Below, one piece after another: positions 25,005 through 33,374 of a stretch of 64,000 bases of DNA. Source of the DNA: Cellulomonas phragmiteti (GTDB taxonomy: Bacteria; Actinomycetota; Actinomycetes; Actinomycetales; Cellulomonadaceae); the NCBI RefSeq assembly GCF_016862775.1, contig NZ_BONP01000003.1, positions 1-64,000 of the forward strand, given 5' to 3'. Below the pieces are notes generated by a model, which was not told where the DNA came from, made no database searches, and saw only the letters and a list, made by a program, of their open reading frames with translations. The position numbers were made by a program, and so were the translations under genes. Within the stretch, counting starts at the first letter, position 1, and every line of letters begins with the position of its first letter.

Positions 25005-25961
25005 GTGGGTGCGCAGCCGGACGTCGTCGTGTGGGACGTGCCGCTGCGCACCCGGTTCCGGGGCCTGACGCGGCGCGACGGCGTGCTCGTGCGCGGCGCC
25101 GCGGGGTGGGGCGAGTTCAGCCCGTTCTGGGACTACGACGACGACGCCGCGGTGCGGTGGTGGCGTGCGGCGCGCGAGGCGGCCGACGAGGGCTGGCCCG
25201 CCGCCGTGCGCACGCACGTCCCGGTGAACGTGACGGTCCCGGCGGTCGAGCCCGAGCACGCCCACCGCATCGTCACCGGCTCGGGCGGGTGCCGGACCGC
25301 GAAGGTCAAGGTCGCCGAGCCCGGGCAGCCTGCGGGCGCCGACGAGGCCCGCCTGGAGGCGGTGCGCGACGCGCTGGGCCCGGGCGGCGCGATCCGCGTC
25401 GACGCCAACGCGGCGTGGGACGTCGACACGGCGGTCGCGCGGCTCGCCGCGCTCGACCGTGCCGCCGGCGGGCTCGAGTACGCCGAGCAGCCGGTGCCGG
25501 GCGTCGACGACCTCGCGGCGCTGCGGCGCCGCACGCACGTGCCCCTCGCCGCCGACGAGGTCGTGCGTCGCGGCGACGACCCGCTCGCGGTGGTGCGCCG
25601 GCACGCCGCCGACGTCGTGGTCCTCAAGGTGCAGCCCCTGGGCGGCGTGCGCGCGTGCCTGCGCCTCGCCGAGCAGATCGGCCTGCCCGTCGTCGTCTCG
25701 TCCGCGCTCGAGTCGTCCGTCGGGCTGGCGGCGGGTCTGGCGCTCGCGGGCGCGCTGCCCGAGCTGCCGTACGCGTGCGGCCTGGCGACGGCCGCGCTGC
25801 TCACCGACGACCTCGTCGCCGACCCGCTGCTGCCGCGCGACGGCGCGATCGAGGTCCGGCGTCCGGTGCCGTCCGCGACGCTGCTGGCCGCGGCCGCGCC
25901 GCCGCCGGCGCTCGCCGCCCGCTGGGGGGCGCGGCTCGCGGCCGTGCGGGCTCGGGCATGA
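25005..25961 (+). CDS. menC: o-Succinylbenzoate synthase MenC
   Basis: A 318-residue enolase-superfamily dehydratase. The catalytic Lys pair is in TAKVKV, the metal ligands are Asp in RVDANAAW, Glu in EYAEQP and Asp in LAADEV, and the second acid/base Lys is in VVLKVQPLGG. It converts SHCHC to succinylbenzoate. The GTG start has the leaderless pattern TAGCCT plus six bases. It overlaps menD by four bases, so the two are coupled. Confidence 0.95.
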   Translation: MGAQPDVVVWDVPLRTRFRGLTRRDGVLVRGAAGWGEFSPFWDYDDDAAVRWWRAAREAADEGWPAAVRTHVPVNVTVPAVEPEHAHRIVTGSGGCRTAKVKVAEPGQPAGADEARLEAVRDALGPGGAIRVDANAAWDVDTAVARLAALDRAAGGLEYAEQPVPGVDDLAALRRRTHVPLAADEVVRRGDDPLAVVRRHAADVVVLKVQPLGGVRACLRLAEQIGLPVVVSSALESSVGLAAGLALAGALPELPYACGLATAALLTDDLVADPLLPRDGAIEVRRPVPSATLLAAAAPPPALAARWGARLAAVRARA

Positions 25962-27904
25962 TGGCGGGCGTGACATCCGTGCCCGAGGACCCGTCGGCCC
26001 GCCGTCGGCCGCGGCGGGCCCCGGCGAGCCTCGCCCCCGTCGGGGCCGCCCCGGCGTCGCCCGCCGTCACCGCGGCCCGCGTCCTCGTGCAGGCGCTGGC
26101 GGCGCTGGGGGTGCGGGACGTCGTCCTGGCGCCCGGCTCGCGCAGCGCGCCGCTGGCGTACGCGGTCGCGGACGCCGCGCGCCCGGACGACGAGCGTCCC
26201 GCCGGCGCACCGGCCCTGCGCCTGCACGTCCGTGTGGACGAGCGCGACGCCGCGTTCCTCGCCCTCGGGCTGGCCAAGGCGTCCGCGCACGCGGGGCAGC
26301 GCGGCCCCGGGCCCGCGCGGCCCGTGGCCGTCGTGACCACCTCCGGGACGGCCGTGGCCAACCTGCACCCCGCCGTCCTCGAGGCCCATCACGCCGGGCT
26401 GCCGCTCGTGCTCCTCACGGCCGACCGACCCCACGAGCTGCGCGGCACGGGCGCCAACCAGACGACCGAGCAGGCGCACCTGTTCACGTCGTCCGTGCGG
26501 CTCGCCGTCGACGTGCCCGCCCCCACCGGGCGCGCCGGGGAGGACCGCGACCTGCGGCGGGTGGTGTCGCGTGCCGTGGCCGCGGCGACCGGCGCACGCT
26601 CGGGCGACCCGGGGCCCGTGCACCTCGACCTGGCGTTCCGCGACCCGTTGGTCCCGGGCGACGAGCCCTGGCCCGCCTCCTCCGACGCGGGTCTCACCCA
26701 CGTGGCCGCGCGCGCCCAGCCCAGCGAGCACGCGTCCGCGCTCACCGGTGCGCACCCGGTGGTCGTCGACCCCGTCGACGCGGGCGGGGAGTACCGCGCG
26801 GCAGCGTCGCGGCGTGCCCGCGGTGCGGTCCCCACCGTCGTCGTCGCGGGCGACGGCGCCGGCCCGGGAGCCGCGCGGCTGGCCGAGGCCAACGGCTGGC
26901 CCCTGCTGGCCGAGCCGTCGTCCGGGGCGCGGCAGGGCCCCAACGCCGTGGGTGCGTACCGGCTGCTCCTGGCCGACGACCGGCTCGGCGGGCGTGTCGG
27001 TCGCGTCGTCGTGCTCGGGCGGCCCACCCTGTCCCGGCCCGTGCAGGCGCTCCTCGCGCGGCCGGACGTCGACGTGCTGGTGGTCGCCCCGCGCGGCACG
27101 GACTGGCCGGACGCCGCCCGCAACGCCTCCCAGGTGCTGCTGGAGGTGCCGTGGCGCATGCGCCAGGGGCGGGTCGGCGCGCCCGCCGGCTGGCTCGACG
27201 CCTGGCGCACCGCCGACGCGGCCGCGCAGGACGTGCTGGCGGGGGTCCTCGACACCCCCGAGGACGCCCGACGGTCGCGCAGCGGGCCGCGGGTCAGCGG
27301 GTGGGCGCTCGCCCGCGCGGTGGCGCGCGCCAGCGCCCCGGACGACGTCCTGGTGGTCGGCTCGTCGAGCCCGGTGCGGGACCTCGACCTGGTCGCGCGC
27401 TGGGACCTCGCACCGCTCGTCCTGGCGAACCGCGGGCTGGCCGGGATCGACGGCACGATCGCGACGGCCACGGGCGTCGCGCTCGCGCTGCCGACCCGGC
27501 GGGTGCGCGCCTACCTGGGCGACCTGACGTTCCTGCACGACGTGGGCGGGCTGCTGCGGGGCCCGGGCGAGCCGGCGGCCGACCTCCAGATCGTCGTCGC
27601 GAACGACGACGGCGGGTCGGTGTTCACGACGCTCGAGCCCGGCGCACCGGAGCACACCGACGTCTTCGAGCGGGTGTTCGCGACGCCGCACGGGGTCGAC
27701 GTGGCCGCCCTGTGCGCCGCCTACGGGGTGCGCCACACGCGCGTCGTCGACACCGACGGGCTGCTGCCGGCGCTGGCCGCACCCGGCACGGGCACCAGCG
27801 TCGTGGAGGTCCGGGTGGACCGCGCGCACCGGCGGTCGCTCACCGAGCGGGTCGAGGTCGAGGTCGCCGCCGCGGTCGACAAGGCGCTGTCCCCGTTGTC
27901 CTGA
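25958..27904 (+). CDS. menD: SEPHCHC synthase MenD
   Basis: A 648-residue ThDP-dependent enzyme adding 2-oxoglutarate to isochorismate, with usual three-domain order: N-terminal PYR domain (LAPGSRSAPLAYAVAD, catalytic Glu region RVDERDAAFLALGLAKAS), central domain, and C-terminal PP domain (NRGLAGIDGTIATATGVALAL and VVANDDGGSVFTTLE with the Mg/ThDP Asn). It is longer than the common 550-580 residues because of a 30-residue Arg/Pro-rich lead and linker insertions. ATG 25958 overlaps the menC stop (ATGA); ATG 25961 and GTG 25970 are other candidates. Confidence 0.95.
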   Translation: MMAGVTSVPEDPSARRRPRRAPASLAPVGAAPASPAVTAARVLVQALAALGVRDVVLAPGSRSAPLAYAVADAARPDDERPAGAPALRLHVRVDERDAAFLALGLAKASAHAGQRGPGPARPVAVVTTSGTAVANLHPAVLEAHHAGLPLVLLTADRPHELRGTGANQTTEQAHLFTSSVRLAVDVPAPTGRAGEDRDLRRVVSRAVAAATGARSGDPGPVHLDLAFRDPLVPGDEPWPASSDAGLTHVAARAQPSEHASALTGAHPVVVDPVDAGGEYRAAASRRARGAVPTVVVAGDGAGPGAARLAEANGWPLLAEPSSGARQGPNAVGAYRLLLADDRLGGRVGRVVVLGRPTLSRPVQALLARPDVDVLVVAPRGTDWPDAARNASQVLLEVPWRMRQGRVGAPAGWLDAWRTADAAAQDVLAGVLDTPEDARRSRSGPRVSGWALARAVARASAPDDVLVVGSSSPVRDLDLVARWDLAPLVLANRGLAGIDGTIATATGVALALPTRRVRAYLGDLTFLHDVGGLLRGPGEPAADLQIVVANDDGGSVFTTLEPGAPEHTDVFERVFATPHGVDVAALCAAYGVRHTRVVDTDGLLPALAAPGTGTSVVEVRVDRAHRRSLTERVEVEVAAAVDKALSPLS

Positions 27905-27950
27905 GCCCGCGCGCTGCCCTGAGCCCCCGGCCGGGCGCGTCCACAGCCAG

Positions 27951-27968
27951 CTCCCAGGTACCTGGGAG
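27951..27968. promoter_or_regulatory. Perfect 18-bp palindrome upstream of htrA
   Basis: CTCCCAGGTACCTGGGAG is a perfect palindrome 50 bp before the HtrA start. A third TCCCAGG half-site follows at 27974-27980. This looks like the operator of a response regulator; envelope-stress regulators of the MprA/CssR/CutR type control htrA genes in other actinobacteria (family knowledge), but the regulator here is not in the window. Confidence 0.6.
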
Positions 27969-28017
27969 GCTGATCCCAGGACGACAGGGTGTGATGGGTG
28001 TCGACAAGGAGGCAGCC

Positions 28018-29700
28018 ATGACCACCACACCCGAGCCGCGGCCCGCCGGCCACACCCCTGGTCCGGACGCGCACCCCACCCAGCCGCTGCCCGCCGCCGA
28101 CGCGACGCAGCCCCTGCCGGCCCCGCAGCCGCCCGCACCGGCCGCACCGCCGGTCCCGCAGCCGCCCGCGCGTCCGGTCGACGCCGTACCACCGCAGCAC
28201 CTGTCGCCCGCCCAGCAGTGGGCGCGCTACGAGGCGGCGCAGCGTGCCGCCCGGCAGCCCGTCGCCGCGGGCGTCGCCGCGGGCGTCGCCGCGGAACCTG
28301 TGCCCCCGGGGCACGGTCCCGGAGCACCGGCCGCGCCCGGCACCCCCGGGTCGGCCCCGGGCCAGGTGCCCCCCGGTGAGGTCCCGCCTCCCGGTGCGCC
28401 GGGCGCCGTGACCGGCACCCCGCAGCCGCGCCGCACGTCGCGGACGTGGGCCTGGATCGCCACGGCCGCGGTCGTCGGGCTGCTCGTCGGCGGCGGCTCC
28501 GTGGCGAGCGTCGCGTTCCTCGACCTCGGCACCTCGTCCGGCGACCGCGCCGCCTCGCTGGCCGACGTGGGACGTTCCGAGACCGGGCAGGTGCCGGTGT
28601 CGGGCTCGAGCGTCGAGAACCCCGACTGGCAGCGCGTCGTCGCGGCCGTGCAGGACTCGGTGGTCGCGATCGACGTGCAGACGCAGTCGGGCGAGGGCCA
28701 GGGCTCGGGCGTGATCATCGACGACGACGGGCACGTGCTCACCAACAACCACGTCGTGTCCGGCGCGCAGGGCGACGTCCGCGTGACGCTCACCGACGGC
28801 CGGATCCTCGAGGCCGAGGTCGTCGGCACCGACGCGAGCACGGACCTCGCTGTCGTGCGCCTGGTCGACGCCCCCGACGACCTGCAGGCCGCCGCGCTCG
28901 GCGACTCCGACGACGTGACGGTGGGTGACCCCGTGATGGCGGTCGGCAACCCGCTGGGCCTGGCGAACACCGTGACCACGGGCATCGTCTCGGCCGTCGA
29001 CCGGCCGGTCTCGACGCAGGCCGTCGGCGGGGAGTCGGCGGTGACCAACGCGATCCAGATCGACGCGGCGGTCAACCCCGGCAACTCCGGTGGTCCGCTG
29101 TTCGACGCGACGGGCCGGGTCATCGGCATCACCTCGTCGATCGCGACGCTCAGCCAGCAGTCCGGCTCCATCGGCCTGGGCTTCGCGATCCCGGTGAACC
29201 TCACCAAGAACATCGCGTCGCAGCTCATCGCGGACGGCCAGGCGGAGCACGCGTTCCTGGGGGTCACGCTCTCGGACGGCACGGCCACGGCCGACGGCGT
29301 CACGCGCCGCGGTGCGGTGGTCGAGTCGGTGAGCGACGGCTCGCCGGCGGCCGCGGGCGGGGTGCAGGCCGGTGACGTGATCGTCGCCATCGGCGGGGAC
29401 CCGGTAGGCGGTGCGGAGTCGCTGACGGCGTTCGTCCGCTCGATGGCCTCGGGCGACGACACCACGCTGACCGTCGTCCGCGACGGCCGGACGATCGAGG
29501 TCGACGTCACCCTCGCCACACGCCCCGACGACTTCGGTCAGAGCCCCCAGGGACAGGACGACCAGGGCCAGGACGACCAGGGCCAGGGTGACCAGGGCCG
29601 GCAGGACGACCAGGGCGAGGACGGCAGCGGCCTGCTGCCGAACGGCATGACGCCGCAGGAGTTCTGGGAGTGGCTGCAGCAGCAGCAGGGCCAGGGCTGA
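28018..29700 (+). CDS. HtrA/DegP-like membrane-anchored serine protease with PDZ domain
   Basis: A 560-residue envelope protease. A cytosolic Pro/Ala-rich region (1-140) precedes one transmembrane helix (144-168). The trypsin-like domain has the triad His245 (TNNHVV), Asp276 (STDLAVV) and Ser357 (NPGNSGGP). A PDZ domain occupies about 420-510, and the tail has Gln/Asp/Gly repeats (GQDDQGQDDQGQ) ending in a Trp/Gln-rich segment. It degrades or refolds damaged exported proteins. AAGGAGG precedes the ATG. The 18-bp palindrome upstream suggests stress control. Confidence 0.93.
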   Translation: MTTTPEPRPAGHTPGPDAHPTQPLPAADATQPLPAPQPPAPAAPPVPQPPARPVDAVPPQHLSPAQQWARYEAAQRAARQPVAAGVAAGVAAEPVPPGHGPGAPAAPGTPGSAPGQVPPGEVPPPGAPGAVTGTPQPRRTSRTWAWIATAAVVGLLVGGGSVASVAFLDLGTSSGDRAASLADVGRSETGQVPVSGSSVENPDWQRVVAAVQDSVVAIDVQTQSGEGQGSGVIIDDDGHVLTNNHVVSGAQGDVRVTLTDGRILEAEVVGTDASTDLAVVRLVDAPDDLQAAALGDSDDVTVGDPVMAVGNPLGLANTVTTGIVSAVDRPVSTQAVGGESAVTNAIQIDAAVNPGNSGGPLFDATGRVIGITSSIATLSQQSGSIGLGFAIPVNLTKNIASQLIADGQAEHAFLGVTLSDGTATADGVTRRGAVVESVSDGSPAAAGGVQAGDVIVAIGGDPVGGAESLTAFVRSMASGDDTTLTVVRDGRTIEVDVTLATRPDDFGQSPQGQDDQGQDDQGQGDQGRQDDQGEDGSGLLPNGMTPQEFWEWLQQQQGQG

Positions 29701-29763
29701 CAGGACCCGGGCCGGCCCCCACCGGGGCCGCGCCCGTGCACCGCACCCCCGGGTGCGCGCACC

Positions 29764-29805
29764 GACGGGCCCGCCGTGAGCACCCCCTCTCGCGGCGGGC
29801 CCGTC
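29764..29805. terminator. Terminator between htrA and menF
   Basis: A perfect 13-bp stem (29764-29776 with 29793-29805) with a 16-nt loop lies in the 160-bp convergent gap. Other GC-rich inverted repeats surround it. Confidence 0.65.
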
Positions 29806-29860
29806 GCCGTGCGCCCGTGCCCGGGCCCGTGCCCGGGGGCAGGACAGCCCGCGGCCGGGC

Positions 29861-31186
29861 TCAGGACAGCGCGTGCCGCATCGGGTCGAGCTTGGCGCGC
29901 GACTCCGCGAGCTCCGCCGCGGGGTCGGACGCCGCGACCACGCCGCACCCGGCGAACAGCCGCAGCCGGCGGGGGTCGTCGCGGTCCACCTCGGCCGAGC
30001 GCAGCGCGATGCCCCACTCGCCGTCGCCGTCGGCGCCGAACCAGCCGACCGGCCCGGCGTACCGGCCGCGGTCCATGCCCTCGATGCGCGCGATGAGCTC
30101 GCGGGCGGCCTGCGTCGGGGTGCCGCACACGGCGGCGGTCGGGTGCAGCGCGGCGGCCAGCGCGAGCGACGACGGGTGGGCGTCGTCGCCCTGGGGCGCG
30201 GTCAGCACGCCGGTGACGTCCGACGCGAGGTGCAGCACGTTCGGCAGGGACAGCACGAAGGGCACGTCCGGGACGTTCGACGACGAGCAGAACGGGGCGA
30301 GGGCCCGCGCGACGGAGGTCACGGCGTACTCGTGCTCCTCGAGGTCCTTCGACGAGTGCGCCAGGATCGCGGCGCGCCCCATGTCGGCGTCGTCGTCGCC
30401 GGTGCGCCGGATCGTGCCGGCCAGGACGCGGGACGTGACGAGCCCGCGCTCCGAGCGCACCAGCAGCTCGGGTGTGGCGCCGATCATGCCGTCGACGCTG
30501 AACGTCCAGCAGGAGCGGTACCGGTCCGCGAGCCGGTGCAGCGCCCACCGCACGTCGAGCGGGTGCTGCGTGCGGGCGTGCACGTCGCGGGCGAGAACGA
30601 CCTTGTCGACCTCGCCGGCGCGGATGGCGGCGACGCCGCGCGCGACCACGTCGAGCCAGGCGTCCGCGTCGACCGCCCCGTCGGTGTACGTGACCTCGCC
30701 CGGGGCTGTCGGCGCCGTGCGGACCGGGGCGACGTCCGCCGGGCGCGGCGCCGGGCCGAGCTCACCGGCGGTGCTCAGGGTCGTCAGCCAGGCCCGCCCG
30801 TCACGGCGGCCCACGACGACCTGCGGGACGACGACCACGCCGCCGGCGGGCGAGTCGTCGTCGAACGCGAAGGAGCCGAACGCGACCGGACCGGTCCCGG
30901 GCAGCCGCACCTCGTCGCGCACGATCGCGTGGGCGAGGACCTGCCGCCACGCGCGCTCGGCGTCCGCGAACCGGTCGGCGCCGCGCACCTCGATGCGCAC
31001 GGCCTCGCCCCACGCGACCAGGCCGTCACCGCGGCGCACCCACGCGAGGGGGGCGTCCGGGCCGAGCAGGTCGAGCAGGTCGGCGGCGTCGGGGACGTCG
31101 CCCGCGGGCAGGTCGCACGCGACGGTGCGGACCACCAGGGGGTGCGGGACGCCCCCGGTCACGGGGTCGCTGGGGGACGTGCTCAT
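29861..31186 (-). CDS. menF: Isochorismate synthase MenF
   Basis: A 441-residue chorismate-binding enzyme that isomerises chorismate to isochorismate for MenD. Motifs: the active-site Lys region EVDKVVLARD, SSKDLEEHEYAV (metal-binding Glu), VAGTIRRTGDDD reading as LAGTIRR, HPTAAVCGTPTQAA and the closing EGMDRGRYAGPVGWFG...EWGIALRSAE...FAGCGVVAASDP. Because no siderophore genes are nearby and the neighbours are men genes, MenF is preferred over EntC. TACCCT lies eight bases before the ATG on the minus strand. Confidence 0.93.
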   Translation of the reverse strand: MSTSPSDPVTGGVPHPLVVRTVACDLPAGDVPDAADLLDLLGPDAPLAWVRRGDGLVAWGEAVRIEVRGADRFADAERAWRQVLAHAIVRDEVRLPGTGPVAFGSFAFDDDSPAGGVVVVPQVVVGRRDGRAWLTTLSTAGELGPAPRPADVAPVRTAPTAPGEVTYTDGAVDADAWLDVVARGVAAIRAGEVDKVVLARDVHARTQHPLDVRWALHRLADRYRSCWTFSVDGMIGATPELLVRSERGLVTSRVLAGTIRRTGDDDADMGRAAILAHSSKDLEEHEYAVTSVARALAPFCSSSNVPDVPFVLSLPNVLHLASDVTGVLTAPQGDDAHPSSLALAAALHPTAAVCGTPTQAARELIARIEGMDRGRYAGPVGWFGADGDGEWGIALRSAEVDRDDPRRLRLFAGCGVVAASDPAAELAESRAKLDPMRHALS

Positions 31187-31247
31187 CGCCGTCCAGGGTA
31201 GGGCCTGGACGTGCGCCGCCCGCGCCCGTCCGCGTGCGACGCTCGTC

Positions 31248-32294
31248 TCAGCCGGGCCGGCGGGCCACCACGACGTCGCGCTCGATGGCCTGGTCGACGC
31301 GGTGCGCCAGGCCCAGGAACGGCGCGTCCTCCAGAGGGTCGAGCCCGGCGTCGACGAGCATCGCCACGAGGTCCTGGCGGGGCAGCACCTTGGTGTTCCA
31401 CGACAGGCCGAGGGCGCCGCCGCGGCGCAGCAGCCCCACCCACACGGGGATCGCGTCGGCGAGCAGGTCGCGCGGCGAGCGCGAGGGGGTGCGCGGGCCC
31501 GTGACCGAGCCGTGCTGGATCCCGTACGGCGCGTCGGCGACGACGACGTCGAAGAACCCCGCGCGGTACATGCGGTCGGCGTCCAGCGTGTCGCCCTGCG
31601 TGATCTCGAGCGTCTGGACGTCGCCGGCGCGGAACTCCTCCTTGGTCGCGGCGAGGGTGAAGGTCGTCCGGCGTCCCAGGGTGGTGCCGGCGACCCGCAC
31701 GCGACCGGTGCTGGTGCGGTGCTTGAGCCGCTTGTCCTGCAGCCACCGCCCCGCGAACGCCGTGTACGCCTCGACGTCGCGCCGGTCGACGTCGACGCCG
31801 TACGCGTCCCACCCGTACATGACCGCCTGGTTGAGGGTCGTCCCGCGGCCGCACATCGGGTCGAGGACCCGGACGCGTGAGCCGAGGAACCCGTCGCGCG
31901 GCAGCGCGGCCGCGGCCGTGAGGTTGAGCAGCAGCCGGGTGAGCTGCTCGTTGGTCTTGCCGACGTACTTGAGGATCGTCAGCAGGTCGTCGTCGTACCG
32001 GTCGAGGCGGTCGGTGTCGACGGGCAGCAGCGCGCCGTCGTCGCGCAGCTCGAACAGCGCGAACAGCGACGACAGGTTCGCGACCACCCGCAGGTCGTCC
32101 GCCGTGAGGTCCGCGTCCAGGACGAGGTAGGGGACGCCGCCCATCGTGCGCTCGGCCGGTCCGCCCCGTGCCGCGACGCGTCCGTCGAGCAGCAGCCGGT
32201 CGAGCGCGAGCAGCTCGTTGCCCACGAGGCGCGCGGCCTGCTGCGTGTAGACCCGGTTCGCCGACGGCTGGACGAGGATCGCGTACTGCGGCAT
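31248..32294 (-). CDS. SAM-dependent methyltransferase, TRM11/UPF0020-like
   Basis: A 348-residue protein with an N-terminal domain of about 140 residues and a C-terminal Rossmann methyltransferase. The SAM site is VRVLDPMCGRGTTLNQAVMYGWDAYGVD and the amino-methyltransferase motif is VVADAPYGIQHG (the D/N-P-P-Y type reads D-A-P-Y). This matches the UPF0020 family, whose members methylate guanine N2 in tRNA or rRNA; a DNA substrate cannot be excluded. The Pro-to-Ala change in the catalytic tetrad is noteworthy but is seen in actinobacterial members as far as I recall. It diverges from menG. Confidence 0.8.
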   Translation of the reverse strand: MPQYAILVQPSANRVYTQQAARLVGNELLALDRLLLDGRVAARGGPAERTMGGVPYLVLDADLTADDLRVVANLSSLFALFELRDDGALLPVDTDRLDRYDDDLLTILKYVGKTNEQLTRLLLNLTAAAALPRDGFLGSRVRVLDPMCGRGTTLNQAVMYGWDAYGVDVDRRDVEAYTAFAGRWLQDKRLKHRTSTGRVRVAGTTLGRRTTFTLAATKEEFRAGDVQTLEITQGDTLDADRMYRAGFFDVVVADAPYGIQHGSVTGPRTPSRSPRDLLADAIPVWVGLLRRGGALGLSWNTKVLPRQDLVAMLVDAGLDPLEDAPFLGLAHRVDQAIERDVVVARRPG

Positions 32295-32408
32295 GTCTGG
32301 TGACGCCCCCGGGGGTCGGCTCGGCGGCGCGACCCGGCGGCGCGCCCACGCCGCACGGTACCCGAGCACGGTGCGCGGCCCTGGGCCCGGACCTGCGACC
32401 ATGGGGCC

Positions 32409-33101
32409 ATGCCTCGCGCCGCCCTCGACAAGGACCCCCGCGACGTCGCCGCCATGTTCGACGCGGTCGCGCACCGCTACGACCTCACCAACGACGTCAT
32501 CTCCCTGGGCCAGGACCGCGCGTGGCGCCGGGCCACCCTGGCGGCGCTCGACGCGCAGCGCGGGGAGACCGTGCTGGACCTCGCGGCGGGGACGGGCACG
32601 TCGAGCGAGCCGCTGGCGGACGCGGGCGTGCACGTCGTGCCGTGCGACCTGTCGACCGGCATGCTGCGCGTCGGGCGCCGGCGCCGGCCGGACCTGCCGT
32701 TCGTCGCGGGCGACGCGCTGCACCTGCCGTTCGCGGACGCGTCCTTCGACGCGGTGACGATGTCGTTCGGGCTGCGCAACGTGTCCGACGTCGACGCGGC
32801 GCTGCGCGAGCTGCTGCGCGTGACCCGGCCCGGGGGGCGCCTGGTCGTCTGCGAGTTCTCCCGGCCGACGTTCGCGCCGTTCCGCACCGTCTACACCAAC
32901 TACCTCATGCGGGCGCTGCCGCCCGTGGCGCGGGCGGTGTCCAAGGAGCCGGACGCGTACGTGTACCTGGCCGAGTCGATCCGCGAGTGGCCGGACCAGC
33001 GCGGGCTGGGGCTGCTCGTGCGGGACGCCGGGTGGGAGCAGGTGGCCTTCCGCAACCTCACGGGCGGCGTCGTCGCGCTGCACCGCGCGCGCCGTCCCTG
33101 A
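32409..33101 (+). CDS. menG: Demethylmenaquinone methyltransferase MenG/UbiE
   Basis: A 230-residue class I methyltransferase that adds the C2 methyl group to demethylmenaquinone. Signatures are [29 protein letters not shown] motif [12 protein letters not shown] and the UbiE motif [33 protein letters not shown]. The ATG lies six bases after GACCAT with no Shine-Dalgarno. A hairpin follows at 33110-33131. Confidence 0.95.
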   Translation: MPRAALDKDPRDVAAMFDAVAHRYDLTNDVISLGQDRAWRRATLAALDAQRGETVLDLAAGTGTSSEPLADAGVHVVPCDLSTGMLRVGRRRRPDLPFVAGDALHLPFADASFDAVTMSFGLRNVSDVDAALRELLRVTRPGGRLVVCEFSRPTFAPFRTVYTNYLMRALPPVARAVSKEPDAYVYLAESIREWPDQRGLGLLVRDAGWEQVAFRNLTGGVVALHRARRP

Positions 33102-33109
33102 GCCGACCA

Positions 33110-33131
33110 CCGGGGCGTTCGCGCGCCCCGG
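33110..33131 (+). terminator. Hairpin after menG
   Basis: An 8-bp stem CCGGGGCG/CGCCCCGG (33110-33117, 33124-33131) with a 6-nt loop starts nine bases past the menG stop. Confidence 0.6.
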
Positions 33132-33325
33132 GGTGTGCCCTGCGCGCCGGTCGCGCTGCGCCCGGGCGCGTGCTCGGCGACGATGGGAGGGGTCGGACCC
33201 CCGTGCCCCGTGGCTCGGGCCGCCGAGGTGGTGTCGGCACTGGTCGGGGGCGCCGGCGGGGACCAAGGTCCGGGCGCGTCGCTGAGGTAAGCCAACCCTT
33301 CGCAGACACGCCCGGGGGCGCTGGT

Positions 33326-33360
33326 TACACTCGCCAAGGTTGCACGTGAACAACGTCACA
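33326..33360 (+). promoter_or_regulatory. menJ-nuo operon promoter with Rex-like (or CRP-like) site
   Basis: TACACT at 33326-33331 is the best -10 in the 273-bp gap before menJ. Just downstream, 33345-33360 reads CGTGAACAACGTCACA, an interrupted inverted repeat. It matches 11 of 16 positions of the Streptomyces Rex operator TGTGAACGCGTTCACA and 9 of 10 specified positions of the CRP consensus TGTGA-N6-TCACA. Rex is encoded at 12.3 kb and nuo is a Rex target in Streptomyces (family knowledge). Its position past the start site would suit repression. Confidence 0.5.
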
Positions 33361-33374
33361 AGTGGGGTGGCACG

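Noticed and set aside
22506-28327. Two overlapping antisense frames above 1000 codons across the menC-menD and DUF3048 region
   Set aside because: Composition is Arg/Gly/Ala noise with no domain; sense genes menC, menD and the DUF3048 gene explain the region.
29861-31186. Siderophore-type isochorismate synthase (EntC)
   Set aside because: No siderophore genes in the region; all other menaquinone genes are present and no second menF is seen here.
33345-33360. Simple CRP site as the only reading of the inverted repeat
   Set aside because: The match to the Rex operator extends into the spacer (GTGAAC), and Rex is encoded in the same window, so CRP is kept only as an alternative.
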